DNA of 64,000 nucleotides, taken from contig JAVKHP010000001.1 in NCBI GenBank assembly GCA_031459855.1, positions 2,075,906 through 2,139,905 on the forward strand, written 5' to 3'. The notes below the pieces were generated by a model. It searched no databases and had not been told where the DNA came from. It was given only the letters and a program-made list of their open reading frames with translations. The translations under genes and the position numbers were made by a program. This stretch comes from Armatimonadota bacterium. Its GTDB lineage: Bacteria > Sysuimicrobiota > Sysuimicrobiia > Sysuimicrobiales > Humicultoraceae. Positions within the stretch are counted from its first letter, which is position 1. Each line of letters opens with the position of its first letter. Positions 1 through 8,658 of the stretch are shown piece after piece.

Positions 1-302
1 CCTGGTTCGGCAGGGCGCTGGAGATCGCCCGGTCGCAGTCCAGCCGTTCCCTTGAACTGCGGGCCGCTGCGAGCCTGGCCCGTCTCTGGGCGGCGCGGGG
101 CCAGGCCCGCGCCGCGCGGGACCTGCTGGCGCCCATCTACGCGCGCTTTACGGAAGGCCTGGATACCCCCGATCTGCTGGACGCCCGGGCCATCCTGGAC
201 GGCCTGGACCGGCCGACGCCGAACGCCGGCGCGAACGGTTTGCGAACGCCCCTCCCGATACGCTTCCCTCACAACACTCGAGGGGGGGAACGTTCATCAT
301 GA
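1..302 (+). CDS. C-terminal end of a TPR-rich ATPase / cyclase-type regulator (partial)
   Basis: This is the last 99 codons (read from base 3, stop at 300-302) of a gene that begins before the window. The translation contains [20 protein letters not shown] and then [18 protein letters not shown]. That block is typical of the extreme C-terminus of large proteins combining an adenylate/guanylate-cyclase or DNA-binding domain, an AAA-like ATPase and TPR repeats, where the usual form is LxxxYGWFTEGFDTxDL. The last 25 residues are Gly/Pro-rich and probably unstructured. The stop codon overlaps the start of the cupin gene (ATGA), so the two may be translationally coupled. The family is assigned from this tail only; the catalytic part lies outside the window. 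Confidence 0.7.
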   Translation, partial: WFGRALEIARSQSSRSLELRAAASLARLWAARGQARAARDLLAPIYARFTEGLDTPDLLDARAILDGLDRPTPNAGANGLRTPLPIRFPHNTRGGERSS

Positions 303-781
303 GGAACCGGAGCTGGAGAGGCGTTGCGTTGGTCGTGGCCAGCGTGGTAATCGGCGTAGTCGGCTGGTCAACCGTTGTCGCGCAGAGTCGCCATGTCATG
401 CTTACGCCGGATGAGATGACGTGGGCGGCCGGCCCGCCGTCGCTCCCACGCGGCGCACAGATCAGCGTCCTGGAGGGGGATCCTGCAAAGGCCGAGCCGA
501 TCACAATGCGGCTAAAGTTTCCCGCGGGCTATGAGATCGCTCCACACACGCATCCCGCCATCGAACATGTCACGGTGCTTTCCGGCACGTTCCACATCGC
601 CGCGGGTGAAAAGATGGACAAGACGCTCGGGAAGCGACTTCCCGCCGGCAGTTTTGTCGTGATCCCGACGGGCAGCCCGCATTTCGCGTGGACCTCTGAG
701 GACACTGTCTTGCAGCTCCACAGCGTCGGCCCGTGGGGTATCACGTACCTCAATCCGGCGGACGACCCGAGGCGGCGCTAG
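299..781 (+). CDS. Exported cupin-domain protein
   Basis: A 160-aa protein with an N-terminal signal sequence or anchor (basic residues 2-7, hydrophobic 8-28, likely cleavage after VVA/Q29) followed by one small cupin barrel. The metal ligands expected for cupins are all present: H83 and H85 in the PHTHP motif, E89, and H128 in GSPHFAW. A mononuclear metal site is therefore likely. The C-terminal stretch [17 protein letters not shown] is typical of periplasmic cupins of unknown substrate. The start is the ATG of an ATGA overlap with the preceding gene, with a G-rich ribosome-binding site just before it. The exact substrate is unknown. The flavoprotein that follows 30 bp later may share the transcript. 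Confidence 0.85.
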   Translation: MRNRSWRGVALVVASVVIGVVGWSTVVAQSRHVMLTPDEMTWAAGPPSLPRGAQISVLEGDPAKAEPITMRLKFPAGYEIAPHTHPAIEHVTVLSGTFHIAAGEKMDKTLGKRLPAGSFVVIPTGSPHFAWTSEDTVLQLHSVGPWGITYLNPADDPRRR

Positions 782-811
782 AGCCAGAACGTAACGTATG
801 GAAGAGATGCC

Positions 812-2230
812 ATGAGCTACACACCCGGCCCCGGCGGACGGGCCACCCGGCCAGATCCATCCGCCGTCAGCGCCTTCAAGGCTGGGCTGCGCGGCCAGCT
901 CGTCCAGCCGGCCGACGACGGCTATGACCAGGCGCGCAAGGTCTACAACGCCATGATCGACAGGTTCCCCGCGCTGATTGTCCGCTGCGCCAACGTGGCC
1001 GATGTCGTCCGGGCCGTGCACTTCGCCCGCGACCAGGGGCTACCGGTCGCAATCCGTGGCGGCGGGCACAACGGCGCCGGCCTGGGGACCTGCGACGACG
1101 GGCTGGTCATCGATCTCTCGCGCATGAAGGGCATCCGCGTTGATCCCCGGGCCCGCACAGTTCTGGTCGAAGGCGGCTGCACCTGGGGCGACGTCGACCA
1201 CGCGACGCATGCGTTCGGTCTGGCGGTGCCCTGCGGGATCATTTCCACCACCGGGGTTGGAGGGCTCACGCTTGGCGGCGGGCTCGGCCATCTGACGCGT
1301 AAGTACGGCCTCACCATCGACAACCTGCTCGCGACCGACATGGTGCTGGCCGATGGGAACCTGGTGACCGCCAGCGCCGATGAGCATGCGGATCTGTTCT
1401 GGGCGATACGCGGCGGCGGCGGCAACTACGGCGTGGTGACCGCCTTTCTCTTCCGGGCGCACCCGGTCAGCACTGCTGTTGTCGGTCCGACGCTGTGGGA
1501 GTTGGACAAGGCCGTCGACGTGCTCCGCTGGTATCGCGAGTTCATTCCCCAGGCCCCGAACGACCTCAACGGCTTCTTTGCGTTCGTCACCGTACCACCG
1601 GTACCGCCGTTCCCGGAGCACCTGCATCTCAAGAAGATGTGCGGCGTGGTGTGGTGCTACACGGGGCCCGAGTCGCAGGCCGACGAGGTGTTCAGGCCCG
1701 TTCGCGAGTTCGGGCCGCCGGCCCTGTACGGTATCCACCCCGCGCCGTTTCCGGCCCTACAGACCGCGTTCGACGGGCTCTACCCGCCCGGACTGCAGTG
1801 GTACTGGCGCGCCGACTTCTTCACGGAGCTCCCCGATCGGGCCGTCGAGGTGCACGCCGAGCATGGCTCGCAGCTGCCCACGCTGCAATCCACCATGCAT
1901 CTCTACCCTGTTGACGGCGCCGCGCACCGGGTCGGGAAGCATGACACGGCCTTCAGTTACCGGGATGCCCGGTTTGCAGGGGTCATCGTTGGCGTCGATC
2001 CCGATCCCGCCAATGCCGGGCGGATCAAGGACTGGACCGTTCGCTATTGGGAAGCACTGCACCCGTACTCGGCGGGCGGCGCGTACGTGAACTTCATGAT
2101 GGATGAGGGACAGGAGCGCATCAGGGCGACCTATCGCGATAACTACGAACGGCTCGGGAGGATCAAAGCGAAGTACGACCCGAAGAATCTCTTTCGCGTG
2201 AACCAGAACATCAAGCCTCAGGGACAGTAG
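812..2230 (+). CDS. FAD-linked oxidase, berberine-bridge-enzyme-like (FAD_binding_4 + BBE)
   Basis: A 472-aa flavoprotein of the VAO/PCMH superfamily. Residues ~50-220 form the FAD-binding domain, and the end (YVNFMMDEGQERIRATY, then YDPKNLFRVNQNI) is the BBE segment that closes the FAD site. H86 in RGGGHN and C141 in VPCGIISTTGVGGLTLGGG sit where bicovalent enzymes attach FAD (8-alpha-histidyl and 6-S-cysteinyl), so doubly covalent FAD is predicted. These enzymes oxidise alcohols, sugars or other small molecules and usually pass electrons to O2. There is no signal peptide. The substrate cannot be read from the sequence. A hairpin after the stop (2276-2309) probably ends the transcript. Confidence 0.9.
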   Translation: MSYTPGPGGRATRPDPSAVSAFKAGLRGQLVQPADDGYDQARKVYNAMIDRFPALIVRCANVADVVRAVHFARDQGLPVAIRGGGHNGAGLGTCDDGLVIDLSRMKGIRVDPRARTVLVEGGCTWGDVDHATHAFGLAVPCGIISTTGVGGLTLGGGLGHLTRKYGLTIDNLLATDMVLADGNLVTASADEHADLFWAIRGGGGNYGVVTAFLFRAHPVSTAVVGPTLWELDKAVDVLRWYREFIPQAPNDLNGFFAFVTVPPVPPFPEHLHLKKMCGVVWCYTGPESQADEVFRPVREFGPPALYGIHPAPFPALQTAFDGLYPPGLQWYWRADFFTELPDRAVEVHAEHGSQLPTLQSTMHLYPVDGAAHRVGKHDTAFSYRDARFAGVIVGVDPDPANAGRIKDWTVRYWEALHPYSAGGAYVNFMMDEGQERIRATYRDNYERLGRIKAKYDPKNLFRVNQNIKPQGQ

Positions 2231-2275
2231 GTCTCCGACGAGTCTCGAGTCCTGACGCTCTGGAACGGACAGTAG

Positions 2276-2309
2276 ACGGGCGCCTCCGAGCCACCGTGGA
2301 GGCGCCCGT
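2276..2309 (+). terminator. Strong GC hairpin after the flavoprotein gene
   Basis: A perfect 12-bp inverted repeat (2276-2287 with 2298-2309) encloses a 10-nt loop, 45 bp after the stop of the FAD oxidase gene. No clear T-run follows, so it could be a terminator that needs Rho or Nus factors, or an mRNA 3'-end stabiliser. Confidence 0.6.
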
Positions 2310-2479
2310 GTGCTCCAGCCAGGCGGGGATGGCGATGTGATGCCGCCGGCGGAACGCCTCCATCCTGCTAGCTCCGAAGATGGGTCAGGGGGTGGGAAGT
2401 TTTCGACCCAAGGAGGATGCTCCCGCACCGCCATGCACGTTGCCACCGCTGCGACGGGTTGGCTATCAGAGGTGCGCGA

Positions 2480-2556
2480 TGCGGGGTGGAGCGGTCTGGT
2501 AGCTCCTCGGGCTCATAACCCGAAGGTCGGAGGTTCAAATCCTCCCTCCGCTACCA
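2480..2556 (+). tRNA. Initiator tRNA-fMet (CAU) with encoded CCA
   Basis: A 77-nt cloverleaf with anticodon CAT in the loop CTCATAA. The anticodon stem has the three consecutive G-C pairs (GGG/CCC, positions 29-31/39-41) that mark bacterial initiators, plus the A11-U24 pair. The T arm is GGAGG/CCTCC around TTCAAAT, and CCA is encoded (2554-2556). The acceptor stem pairs from 2-71 to 7-66 (6-67 is G-U), and 1-72 is unpaired as in initiators, but the bases are U1 and U72 instead of the common C1 and A72. Position 14 is G rather than the nearly universal A, and position 26 is C. It stands alone, with a hairpin 14 bp downstream. Confidence 0.93.
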
Positions 2557-2570
2557 CGTGAAGACCCGGG

Positions 2571-2606
2571 AACCCGTCTGGAAAGCGCATTCCAGGCGGG
2601 TTTCCG
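2571..2606 (+). terminator. tRNA-fMet terminator hairpin
   Basis: A 12-bp stem (2571-2582 with 2591-2602, one G-U pair) with an 8-nt loop, directly followed by TTTCC, begins 15 nt after the tRNA 3' end. This is a reasonable intrinsic terminator for the tRNA transcript. The remaining space up to 2830 shows no other recognisable feature. Confidence 0.65.
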
Positions 2607-2830
2607 CCTATCTGACCCGGCGAACAGGACAGTTCCCGGTGGGCGGCACTCTCCGGTTTTTGGTGTAACGTCGGTGTCAGCAGGAACCACGCGATGGCAG
2701 TGGAAAGCCACCGGCCGGGAGCACGCCAATGGAGGCGATCGAAACGCTCGATGTGAGGCCGAGCAGGGCGTGCAGGGGCGGGTCGCCTGCCGGCCTGCGG
2801 TGACCGGCGTGATGCACGTCCACGGTTGAG

Positions 2831-4447
2831 ATGCCACTAACAAACGCAGAGGTCGTGGCCAGGACCCTGGCGGACGAGGGTGTGCAATACGCCTTCGGCC
2901 TTCCCGGCGGTGAGGTGGTGGTGCTCGTCGACGCCCTGCGCCGCGCCGGGATCAGGTTCCTCCTCGTTGGCCACGAGGCCAGCGCAGCATTCATGGCGGA
3001 CGTCACGGGCCAGATCACGGGGCGGCCGGGCGTATGCGTCTCGACGCTTGGACCGGGCGCGGCCAACCTCACCACCGGGATCGCCAGCGCGTACCTCGAG
3101 CGCTCGCCGCTGCTGGCCCTCACCGCGCAGATCCCCCAGGACCTCTATTCCAGCTTCACGCACCAGCGGCTGCCCCTCGACCGGGTGTTCGCAGGCATTA
3201 CGAAGCAGAGCCTCGTCCTCGACGGCGTCGACACGCGGGCGAAAGTTGAAGCCGCTCTGCGCCTGGCCACCAGTGGGCGGCCCGGCCCCGTCCACTTGGC
3301 GCTGCCGGGTGACGTGGCCGCCGCTGCCCCCCGTGTCTCCGACACGTCCTCGTCCACCGCTGGCCTGGCTTCCGCGGCACCGCGCGTGCCGGCGTCGGGC
3401 GATCGCGCAGCCGACGAGGCAAGGCAGGCGCTCCAGGAGGCGCGCCGTCCTCTCCTGCTGGTAGGCCTGGGCGCCCGACCCGAAGATGCCCCGGCCGTTC
3501 GCCACCTGCTCGATGTGACCCACTGGCCCTGGATGACGACCCCGAAGGCCAAGGGAATCGTCTCCGAGCTGCACCCGCGCTTCCTGGGCGTGGCTGGCGG
3601 TATGGCACTCGACCGTGTCGTGCTGGAGACCCTTGAGCTGAGCGACCTGATCGTCGGGATCGGATTCGATCCGGTCGAGTGCGACAAGCCGTGGTTCGTG
3701 GATCGCCGCATCGTGAACGTCTCGCGCTGGCCCACCGCGGAAGGCGCCTACCGGCCTATCGAGATCGTGGGAGCGATCGGTGCCGAAGTCAGCGCGCTGG
3801 CTGCCCACCTGGCTCCGCAGCCGTGGCCGCAGCCTCTGGTGGACGAACGACGCAGGGCGATCCTGCGCTCCCCAGCCCCCGCGGGTCCCTCTCCTGCCGA
3901 AGCGCTCTCGCCGCTGGCGGCCCTGCACGCCCTTCGCAGCGTCCTGCCCGAGGAGACCGTGGTCGCGGTCGACGTCGGTTCTCACAAACTGCTGGCCGGT
4001 CAGTGCTGGCCGACCACTGTGCCCCACACGTTCTTCGTCTCCAACGGGCTCTCGTCGATGGGATACGGGCTGCCCGCCGCCATTGCCGCCTCCCTGCACT
4101 TCCCCGGCCGGCCCATCGCCGCCCTGATAGGCGACGGCGGGATGCTCATGATGGCGCACAACCTTCCTCTGATCGCCTCGCTCCGGCTCCCGATCGTGAC
4201 CGTCGTCTTCGTCGATGGCAGCCTCAGCCTGATCCGGCTTGCCCAGGCCCGCCGGGGTCTGCTGCCGTACGGGGTGGACTTCCCCCCACCGGACTTCACC
4301 CGGTTTGCGTCGGCGTGCGGGATCGAGGCCGCGCGGGCGGAGAGCCTGGATGCGCTCAAGATGCATGCGGCACGCGCGGTCTCGATGCGGGTCCCGTGTC
4401 TGCTCGAGATCCCGGTGAACCTCCATGACTACGAGGACCTGATCTGA
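2831..4447 (+). CDS. Acetolactate-synthase-like thiamine pyrophosphate enzyme
   Basis: A 538-aa protein with the three-domain layout of the POX/AHAS family: TPP_N (pyrimidine-binding, ~1-165), central domain (~190-320) and TPP_C (~370-520). The catalytic glutamate that activates TPP is E49 in VGHEASAAF. The pyrophosphate/Mg motif starts at GDGG (~434). The loop that is normally NDN or NNx after the motif's hydrophobic stretch reads VDGSLSLI here, which is atypical. Members decarboxylate 2-oxoacids (acetolactate synthase, benzoylformate decarboxylase, sulfoacetaldehyde acetyltransferase and others). There is no regulatory (ilvN) subunit next to it, and a tripartite carboxylate transporter follows, so a catabolic role on an imported oxoacid is more likely than branched-chain amino acid synthesis. 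That role is inference. The ATG has only a weak ribosome-binding site. Confidence 0.85.
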   Translation: MPLTNAEVVARTLADEGVQYAFGLPGGEVVVLVDALRRAGIRFLLVGHEASAAFMADVTGQITGRPGVCVSTLGPGAANLTTGIASAYLERSPLLALTAQIPQDLYSSFTHQRLPLDRVFAGITKQSLVLDGVDTRAKVEAALRLATSGRPGPVHLALPGDVAAAAPRVSDTSSSTAGLASAAPRVPASGDRAADEARQALQEARRPLLLVGLGARPEDAPAVRHLLDVTHWPWMTTPKAKGIVSELHPRFLGVAGGMALDRVVLETLELSDLIVGIGFDPVECDKPWFVDRRIVNVSRWPTAEGAYRPIEIVGAIGAEVSALAAHLAPQPWPQPLVDERRRAILRSPAPAGPSPAEALSPLAALHALRSVLPEETVVAVDVGSHKLLAGQCWPTTVPHTFFVSNGLSSMGYGLPAAIAASLHFPGRPIAALIGDGGMLMMAHNLPLIASLRLPIVTVVFVDGSLSLIRLAQARRGLLPYGVDFPPPDFTRFASACGIEAARAESLDALKMHAARAVSMRVPCLLEIPVNLHDYEDLI

Positions 4448-4544
4448 ACGAAGCCGCCGGGGCACGCCAGGGCCTCGAGCTGAAGAACGTCACCAAACGC
4501 TAGAATTTTACCGAAAGAGGTTTCAGCGCTCCGGAGGTGAGATC

Positions 4545-5495
4545 GTGCGCAGCGTGCTGGCCATCGTCGTGCTCGTCTCGCTCGTCGTGCCCGCCGCGGC
4601 GGGTGCGGCAGCGTGGCCGGAGGGGCGTCCCGTCACCATCGTCGTCCCCTTTGCCGCGGGAGGCGGTACCGACATCATCGCCCGCCAGTTGCAGCGGGCG
4701 ATGCAGCGCTTTCTGGAAGTCCCCGTCGTCATCCGGAACATCCCTGGCGCGGGCAGCGGCATCGGGACCAACGAGGTGCTGCGCGCCCGGCCGGACGGCC
4801 ACACGCTGCTGCTCTCGGGGACGCACACGGTGACGGCGTCCCTGCAGGGGCTGACCGCTGGATCTGTCGCCCAGCTGGATCACATCGCCAGCCTCAACTG
4901 GGACGCTTTCGTCATTGGCGTCCTGGACGGCACGCCGTACACCACCCTCAAGGACCTCGTGGAGGCAGGGAAGCAGAGTCCGGGCAAGGTCACCATCGGC
5001 CATGCAGGTGTGGGAGCGCTCACCCACCTGACGGCCGAAGCCCTCAACCGCGCCGCCGGGACTCCCTGGACCGTGGTCCCCTTCGAAGGTGGAGCGCGCC
5101 TCATCGCGGGCGTACTGGGGAACGTCGTCACCGCTGGGGTCTTCTCGCAGTCCGAGGTCGTGGGGCAGGCTGGCCGGCTGCGCCCCCTGGCGGTCACCAG
5201 CCAGCGCCGCTCGCCGCTCTTCCCGCAGACGCCGACGCTGGAGGAGCTGGGGTTCAAAGGGATCCCCCAGGGGAGCTTCAGGGCCATTAGCGGCCCCAAG
5301 GGCATCCCCATAGAGACGCGCCGGGCCATCGCCGCCGCCGTGGCCCGGGCGATGAACGATCCCGAGTGGATCGCCTTCAGCCGGCAGAACGGGCTGGTGA
5401 AGACCTATCTGGCCAACGAGGACCTGGAGCGCTACTTCGGGGTCTTGACCATTGAGCTGTCCCGGCTGCTGCGCCAGGTCGGACTGATCAGGTGA
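4545..5495 (+). CDS. Tripartite tricarboxylate transporter substrate-binding protein (Bug/TctC family)
   Basis: A 316-aa periplasmic binding protein. Residues 1-21 form a signal peptide ending in AAAGAAA/W. The mature N-terminus (WPEGRPVTIVVPFAAGGGTD) and the IPGAGSGIGTNEVLRARPDG block are diagnostic of Bug proteins, which capture carboxylates for TctAB. The start is GTG at 4545, 5 nt after a clear GGAGGTGA. A TAGAAT at 4501-4506 could be a -10 element for the operon. The gene overlaps tctB by GTGA. Bug proteins bind many different carboxylates, so the ligand is not predictable. Confidence 0.93.
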   Translation: MRSVLAIVVLVSLVVPAAAGAAAWPEGRPVTIVVPFAAGGGTDIIARQLQRAMQRFLEVPVVIRNIPGAGSGIGTNEVLRARPDGHTLLLSGTHTVTASLQGLTAGSVAQLDHIASLNWDAFVIGVLDGTPYTTLKDLVEAGKQSPGKVTIGHAGVGALTHLTAEALNRAAGTPWTVVPFEGGARLIAGVLGNVVTAGVFSQSEVVGQAGRLRPLAVTSQRRSPLFPQTPTLEELGFKGIPQGSFRAISGPKGIPIETRRAIAAAVARAMNDPEWIAFSRQNGLVKTYLANEDLERYFGVLTIELSRLLRQVGLIR

Positions 5496-5938
5496 GCCGC
5501 GCTGCACGTCTGGCCGTCGCTACCGCCATCGCCGGCCTGGGAGTGCTGGCTCTGCTCCTGGCAGGGCGCATCCCCGTCCTGCACGTTCGTGGCGATCCCG
5601 GCCCGCGCGCCGTGCCCGTAGCCGCTGCGGTGGTGGTCGTTGCCGGCGCCGCCGGGGCCGCGGCGGCGGACCTGCGCCTCCCTCAACGCGAACGGATCGC
5701 TCGCGCATCGCTCGTGGTAGCCCTGGCGACCGTGGTCTGCGTGCTCCTCCTGCCACGCCTGGGGTTTGTGGTGGCTACCGTCCTGTTCCTGTTCGTGGTC
5801 TCGCTGTACCTCGACCGGCCGCGGCGCCATCCGCCGGCTGCACACCTGGCAGTGGCGACGGGCGCAGCGGTGGGGTTGTGGGTGATCTTTGGCCGTCTGC
5901 TCGGGGTGGTGCTGCCTGCCGGCCCCCTGGGCTTCTAA
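5492..5938 (+). CDS. tctB: TctB-family small membrane subunit
   Basis: A 148-aa membrane protein with four hydrophobic helices (~6-27, ~38-56, ~72-104 in two segments, ~118-145), the layout of the small TctB subunit of tripartite tricarboxylate transporters. It lies between the binding protein and TctA, overlapping the former by GTGA, which supports the call despite low sequence conservation in this family. It works with TctA as the cytoplasmic-membrane part of a secondary transporter. Confidence 0.85.
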   Translation: MSRAARLAVATAIAGLGVLALLLAGRIPVLHVRGDPGPRAVPVAAAVVVVAGAAGAAAADLRLPQRERIARASLVVALATVVCVLLLPRLGFVVATVLFLFVVSLYLDRPRRHPPAAHLAVATGAAVGLWVIFGRLLGVVLPAGPLGF

Positions 5939-5973
5939 AGGGCTACCCCTCCTGAGGCGGACACGCTGCTGAG

Positions 5974-7461
5974 ATGGATGCCGTCCTGAAAGGGCTGGCC
6001 TTCGTCCTCCAGCCCACCACGCTGCTGTGGATCGTGGTGGGCGACATCGTGGGCATCTTCATTGGCGCCCTGCCGGGCCTGACCGCGACCATGGGGCTGG
6101 CCCTCCTCCTCCCCATCACCATCCAGCTGGACAGCCTGACGGGCATTGCCCTGATGCTGGGGCTCTACTTCGGTGCGGTGACGGGCGCGTCTATCCCGGC
6201 GATCCTCTTTGGCATTCCCGGAAACCCCAACGCCATCGCCACCGTGCTGGACGGCCTGCCCCTGGCGCGGAAGGGGCAGGCCGGGGTGGCTCTGGGCGGG
6301 GCGGTGATCGCGTCCCTGATCGGCGGGCTGATCAGCACGGTCGCCCTCCTGGTCGCCTCCCCGGCGCTGGCCCGCTTCTCCCTGCTCTTCGGGCCGGCCG
6401 AGTACTTTGCCCTGGCCGTCGCCAGCCTGACCATCATCGCCAGCGTCTCGGGGACCTCGCTGCTGAAGGGGCTGGTGATGGGGGCGGTGGGAGTCCTGCT
6501 CTCCACGGTGGGCATCGATACCATGACCGGCGCCAAGCGTTTCATGTTCGGCAACCCTTACCTTGCCAACGGGATCGGCCTGGTGCCGGTGCTCATCGGG
6601 ATGTTCGGGATCACCCAGGCGCTGGAGGACGCGGCCCGCCCCGGCGGGGTGGGCGAGATGGTCACCCAGCGGCTGGGCCGCCTCTTTCCTCCGCTGGCAC
6701 AGCTACGCCGCATGTGGCGCATCATCCTGGAGTCGAGCTGGATCGGCACGCTGGTGGGCATCCTCCCGGGGGCGGGGGCGAGCGTGGCCGTCATGCTCGC
6801 CTACGAGCGCGCCAAGCAGCTCTCGGAGCGGCCGGACGAGTTCGGCAGCGGCAGGCTGGAAGGAGTCATCGCGCCCGAGGTCGCCAACAACGCCTGCATC
6901 GGTGGAGGGCTCATCCCCACGCTGACCCTGGCCCTGCCCGCTGAGTCCGCCGCCGTCCCCATCCTGGCCGCGCTGGTCATCCACGGAATCACGCCAGGGC
7001 CGCTGCTCTTCTCGTTCCAGCCGCACTTCATCTACGCCGTGGTCTTCACCATGATCGTGGCCAACGTCACCACCTGCATCTTTCAGCTGGGTGGCATCCG
7101 CCTGTTCGTCAAGGCGCTAAGCGTGCCTCCGGCCACGCTGACTCCGCTGATCATCGTCCTCTCGGTGCTGGGCGCGTATGCGCTGAACGGATGGCTCTTC
7201 GACGTAGGAGTGGCAGTGGCCGCCGGCGTGGGCGGGTTCTTCCTGAAGCGCGCCGGGTACCCCCTGATCCCGCTGATCCTGGGCCTGGTGCTGGGCGGGA
7301 TGCTGGAATCCGAGTTCCGCCGGATGATGATCATCACCGGAGGCGACCTCACGGTCTTCGTCAGCCGGCCGCTGGCTGCGCTGCTGCTGGCCGTTGGCGC
7401 GATTTCGCTGGTCCGCCAGCTCGCGGCGCAGCGTCGTAGGGCTGCGGGGCATGGGCAGTGA
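5974..7461 (+). CDS. tctA: TctA-family large membrane permease
   Basis: A 495-aa polytopic protein with about 11-12 hydrophobic segments. The signature GALPGLTATMGLALLLPIT near the N-terminus and the related PGAGASVAVMLAYERAKQ at ~260-285 are the twin repeats of TctA permeases. LIPTLTLALPAESAAVPILAAL (~310-330) is the usual internal conserved region. It catalyses ion-coupled carboxylate uptake with TctB and the Bug protein. The start ATG at 5974 is 35 bp after tctB, and its stop overlaps the HAD gene by GTGA. Confidence 0.95.
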   Translation: MDAVLKGLAFVLQPTTLLWIVVGDIVGIFIGALPGLTATMGLALLLPITIQLDSLTGIALMLGLYFGAVTGASIPAILFGIPGNPNAIATVLDGLPLARKGQAGVALGGAVIASLIGGLISTVALLVASPALARFSLLFGPAEYFALAVASLTIIASVSGTSLLKGLVMGAVGVLLSTVGIDTMTGAKRFMFGNPYLANGIGLVPVLIGMFGITQALEDAARPGGVGEMVTQRLGRLFPPLAQLRRMWRIILESSWIGTLVGILPGAGASVAVMLAYERAKQLSERPDEFGSGRLEGVIAPEVANNACIGGGLIPTLTLALPAESAAVPILAALVIHGITPGPLLFSFQPHFIYAVVFTMIVANVTTCIFQLGGIRLFVKALSVPPATLTPLIIVLSVLGAYALNGWLFDVGVAVAAGVGGFFLKRAGYPLIPLILGLVLGGMLESEFRRMMIITGGDLTVFVSRPLAALLLAVGAISLVRQLAAQRRRAAGHGQ

Positions 7462-8060
7462 GCCGGGCAGTGACGCGGTCTGTCGTCGTCTTCGACTACG
7501 ATGGGACGCTGGTGGACACCTTCGCCGCCAAACAGGCAGCGTACACGCGGGCGGTGCTGGAAACGCTGGCCCTGGACGAGTCTGCCCGGGCGCTGGTCGA
7601 GGCGTCCTACGCCCGCACCAGCGGCGCGCACCGTTTCACCCAGCTGGCGGAGACGGCCCGGGAGCTCGGGGTGCCTGTGACGGACGCGCAGCGAGAGGAG
7701 TTCTCCCGCCGCTTCTCCGCCTACAATGCCGCGCTGGCCGACGCCATGCCGGAGTTCCCCTCCGCCCGCCGCGTCCTTCAGGGGCTGGCCGCGCGGTACG
7801 ACCTGGTGCTCACCAGCGGCATGCCCCAGGACGTGCTGGTGGCGGACGTCAGGCGGCGCGGTCTGCTCGCATACTTCACGCGGGTGGAGGGTGGGGACAA
7901 AGCCGCCACGTTGGACCGCCTGCGCGCGGAGGGCCGGCGCGTGGTGCTGATGGTCGGTGACACCGCCCATGATGCATCGGTGGCCGGCTCGCGGGGAGTG
8001 CCGTTCTACCGCGTGGGTAGCGACGCCGACCTGGCCCGCCTCCTGGAGATCCTTGCATGA
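7458..8060 (+). CDS. HAD-superfamily hydrolase (phosphatase-like)
   Basis: A 200-aa haloacid-dehalogenase-type protein. Motif I is VVFDYDGTLVD (D13 nucleophile, D15 acid/base), motif II is VLTSGMP, the motif III lysine is in GGDKAATL, and motif IV is VLMVGDTAHDASVA. The cap is alpha-helical (C1 type), as in phosphoglycolate phosphatases. It starts with GTG overlapping tctA, so it is the last gene of the Bug-TctB-TctA unit. This suggests it acts on a phosphorylated product of the imported acid or has a housekeeping role. The substrate is unknown. Confidence 0.85.
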   Translation: MSRAVTRSVVVFDYDGTLVDTFAAKQAAYTRAVLETLALDESARALVEASYARTSGAHRFTQLAETARELGVPVTDAQREEFSRRFSAYNAALADAMPEFPSARRVLQGLAARYDLVLTSGMPQDVLVADVRRRGLLAYFTRVEGGDKAATLDRLRAEGRRVVLMVGDTAHDASVAGSRGVPFYRVGSDADLARLLEILA

Positions 8061-8062
8061 GC

Positions 8063-8085
8063 CGCCTGGCCAGTAGTGCCAGGCG
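8063..8085. terminator. Bidirectional hairpin between convergent genes
   Basis: A perfect 8-bp inverted repeat (8063-8070 with 8078-8085) with a 7-nt loop starts 3 bp after the HAD stop codon. It lies in the gap where the TctA operon and folK converge, and could end transcription from both sides. Confidence 0.5.
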
Positions 8086-8120
8086 CGGCCGGGACGCCGC
8101 GCAGGGTTATCGGCGCGCCG

Positions 8121-8609
8121 TCACGTTGTCTCAATCCGGCGTACGCGCTGCCTGTTCCCCAGGGCATGCAGCAGCTCGGTGACGCTGCGCCCGTCGGGCA
8201 GCCGCAGGGTGGGATCGAGGTCGGCCAGGGGCAGTAGCACGAAACGTCGGCGCGCGAGCTCGGGGTGCGGCAGCGACAGGCGCGGCGAGGCCACGACCTC
8301 ACGGTCGTACAGCAGGATGTCGATGTCGATGGTGCGCGGGCCCCAGCGGGCCTCCCGCGTGCGCCCCAAGGCCGCCTCGACCTGCTGGACCGCGTCCAGG
8401 AGGGCGTGGGGGTCGAGGGTGGTCTCGACGAGCAGGACCTGGTTGAGGAACCAGGGCTGGTCGACCGGGCCGACGGGCTCGGTCTCGTAGACCGCGGAGC
8501 GCGCCAGCACCCGAATCCCCGGCGTCGCACGCAGGCGCGCCTCGGCCTCGCGCAGCAGCGCCAGACGGTCGCCCAGGTTGGAGCCGAGGCCGAGGTAGGC
8601 CCGCGCCAT
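8121..8609 (-). CDS. folK: 6-hydroxymethyl-7,8-dihydropterin pyrophosphokinase (HPPK)
   Basis: A 162-aa enzyme of folate synthesis that transfers pyrophosphate from ATP to 6-hydroxymethyl-dihydropterin. It starts MARAYLGLGSNLGDR, the usual HPPK N-terminus, and contains the family signature RWGPRTIDIDILLY, whose two aspartates bind magnesium, plus LPHPELARRRFVLLPLADLDP. The chosen ATG (8607-8609) has a GAGGTGAGC ribosome-binding site directly upstream; a longer reading to 8681 would overlap the end of folP. It lies 49 bp after folP on the same strand. Confidence 0.96.
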   Translation of the reverse strand: MARAYLGLGSNLGDRLALLREAEARLRATPGIRVLARSAVYETEPVGPVDQPWFLNQVLLVETTLDPHALLDAVQQVEAALGRTREARWGPRTIDIDILLYDREVVASPRLSLPHPELARRRFVLLPLADLDPTLRLPDGRSVTELLHALGNRQRVRRIETT

Positions 8610-8658
8610 GCTCACCTCGTCGGCGCGCGCCGCACACCGTGCACGTCCATGCCCGCGG

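Noticed and set aside
2310-2561. Open frame across the tRNA gene
   Set aside because: It runs through the tRNA-fMet and has no family-like sequence.
2837-4465. 542-codon minus-strand frame opposite the TPP enzyme
   Set aside because: Low-complexity translation with no family match; the plus-strand TPP enzyme has clear catalytic motifs.
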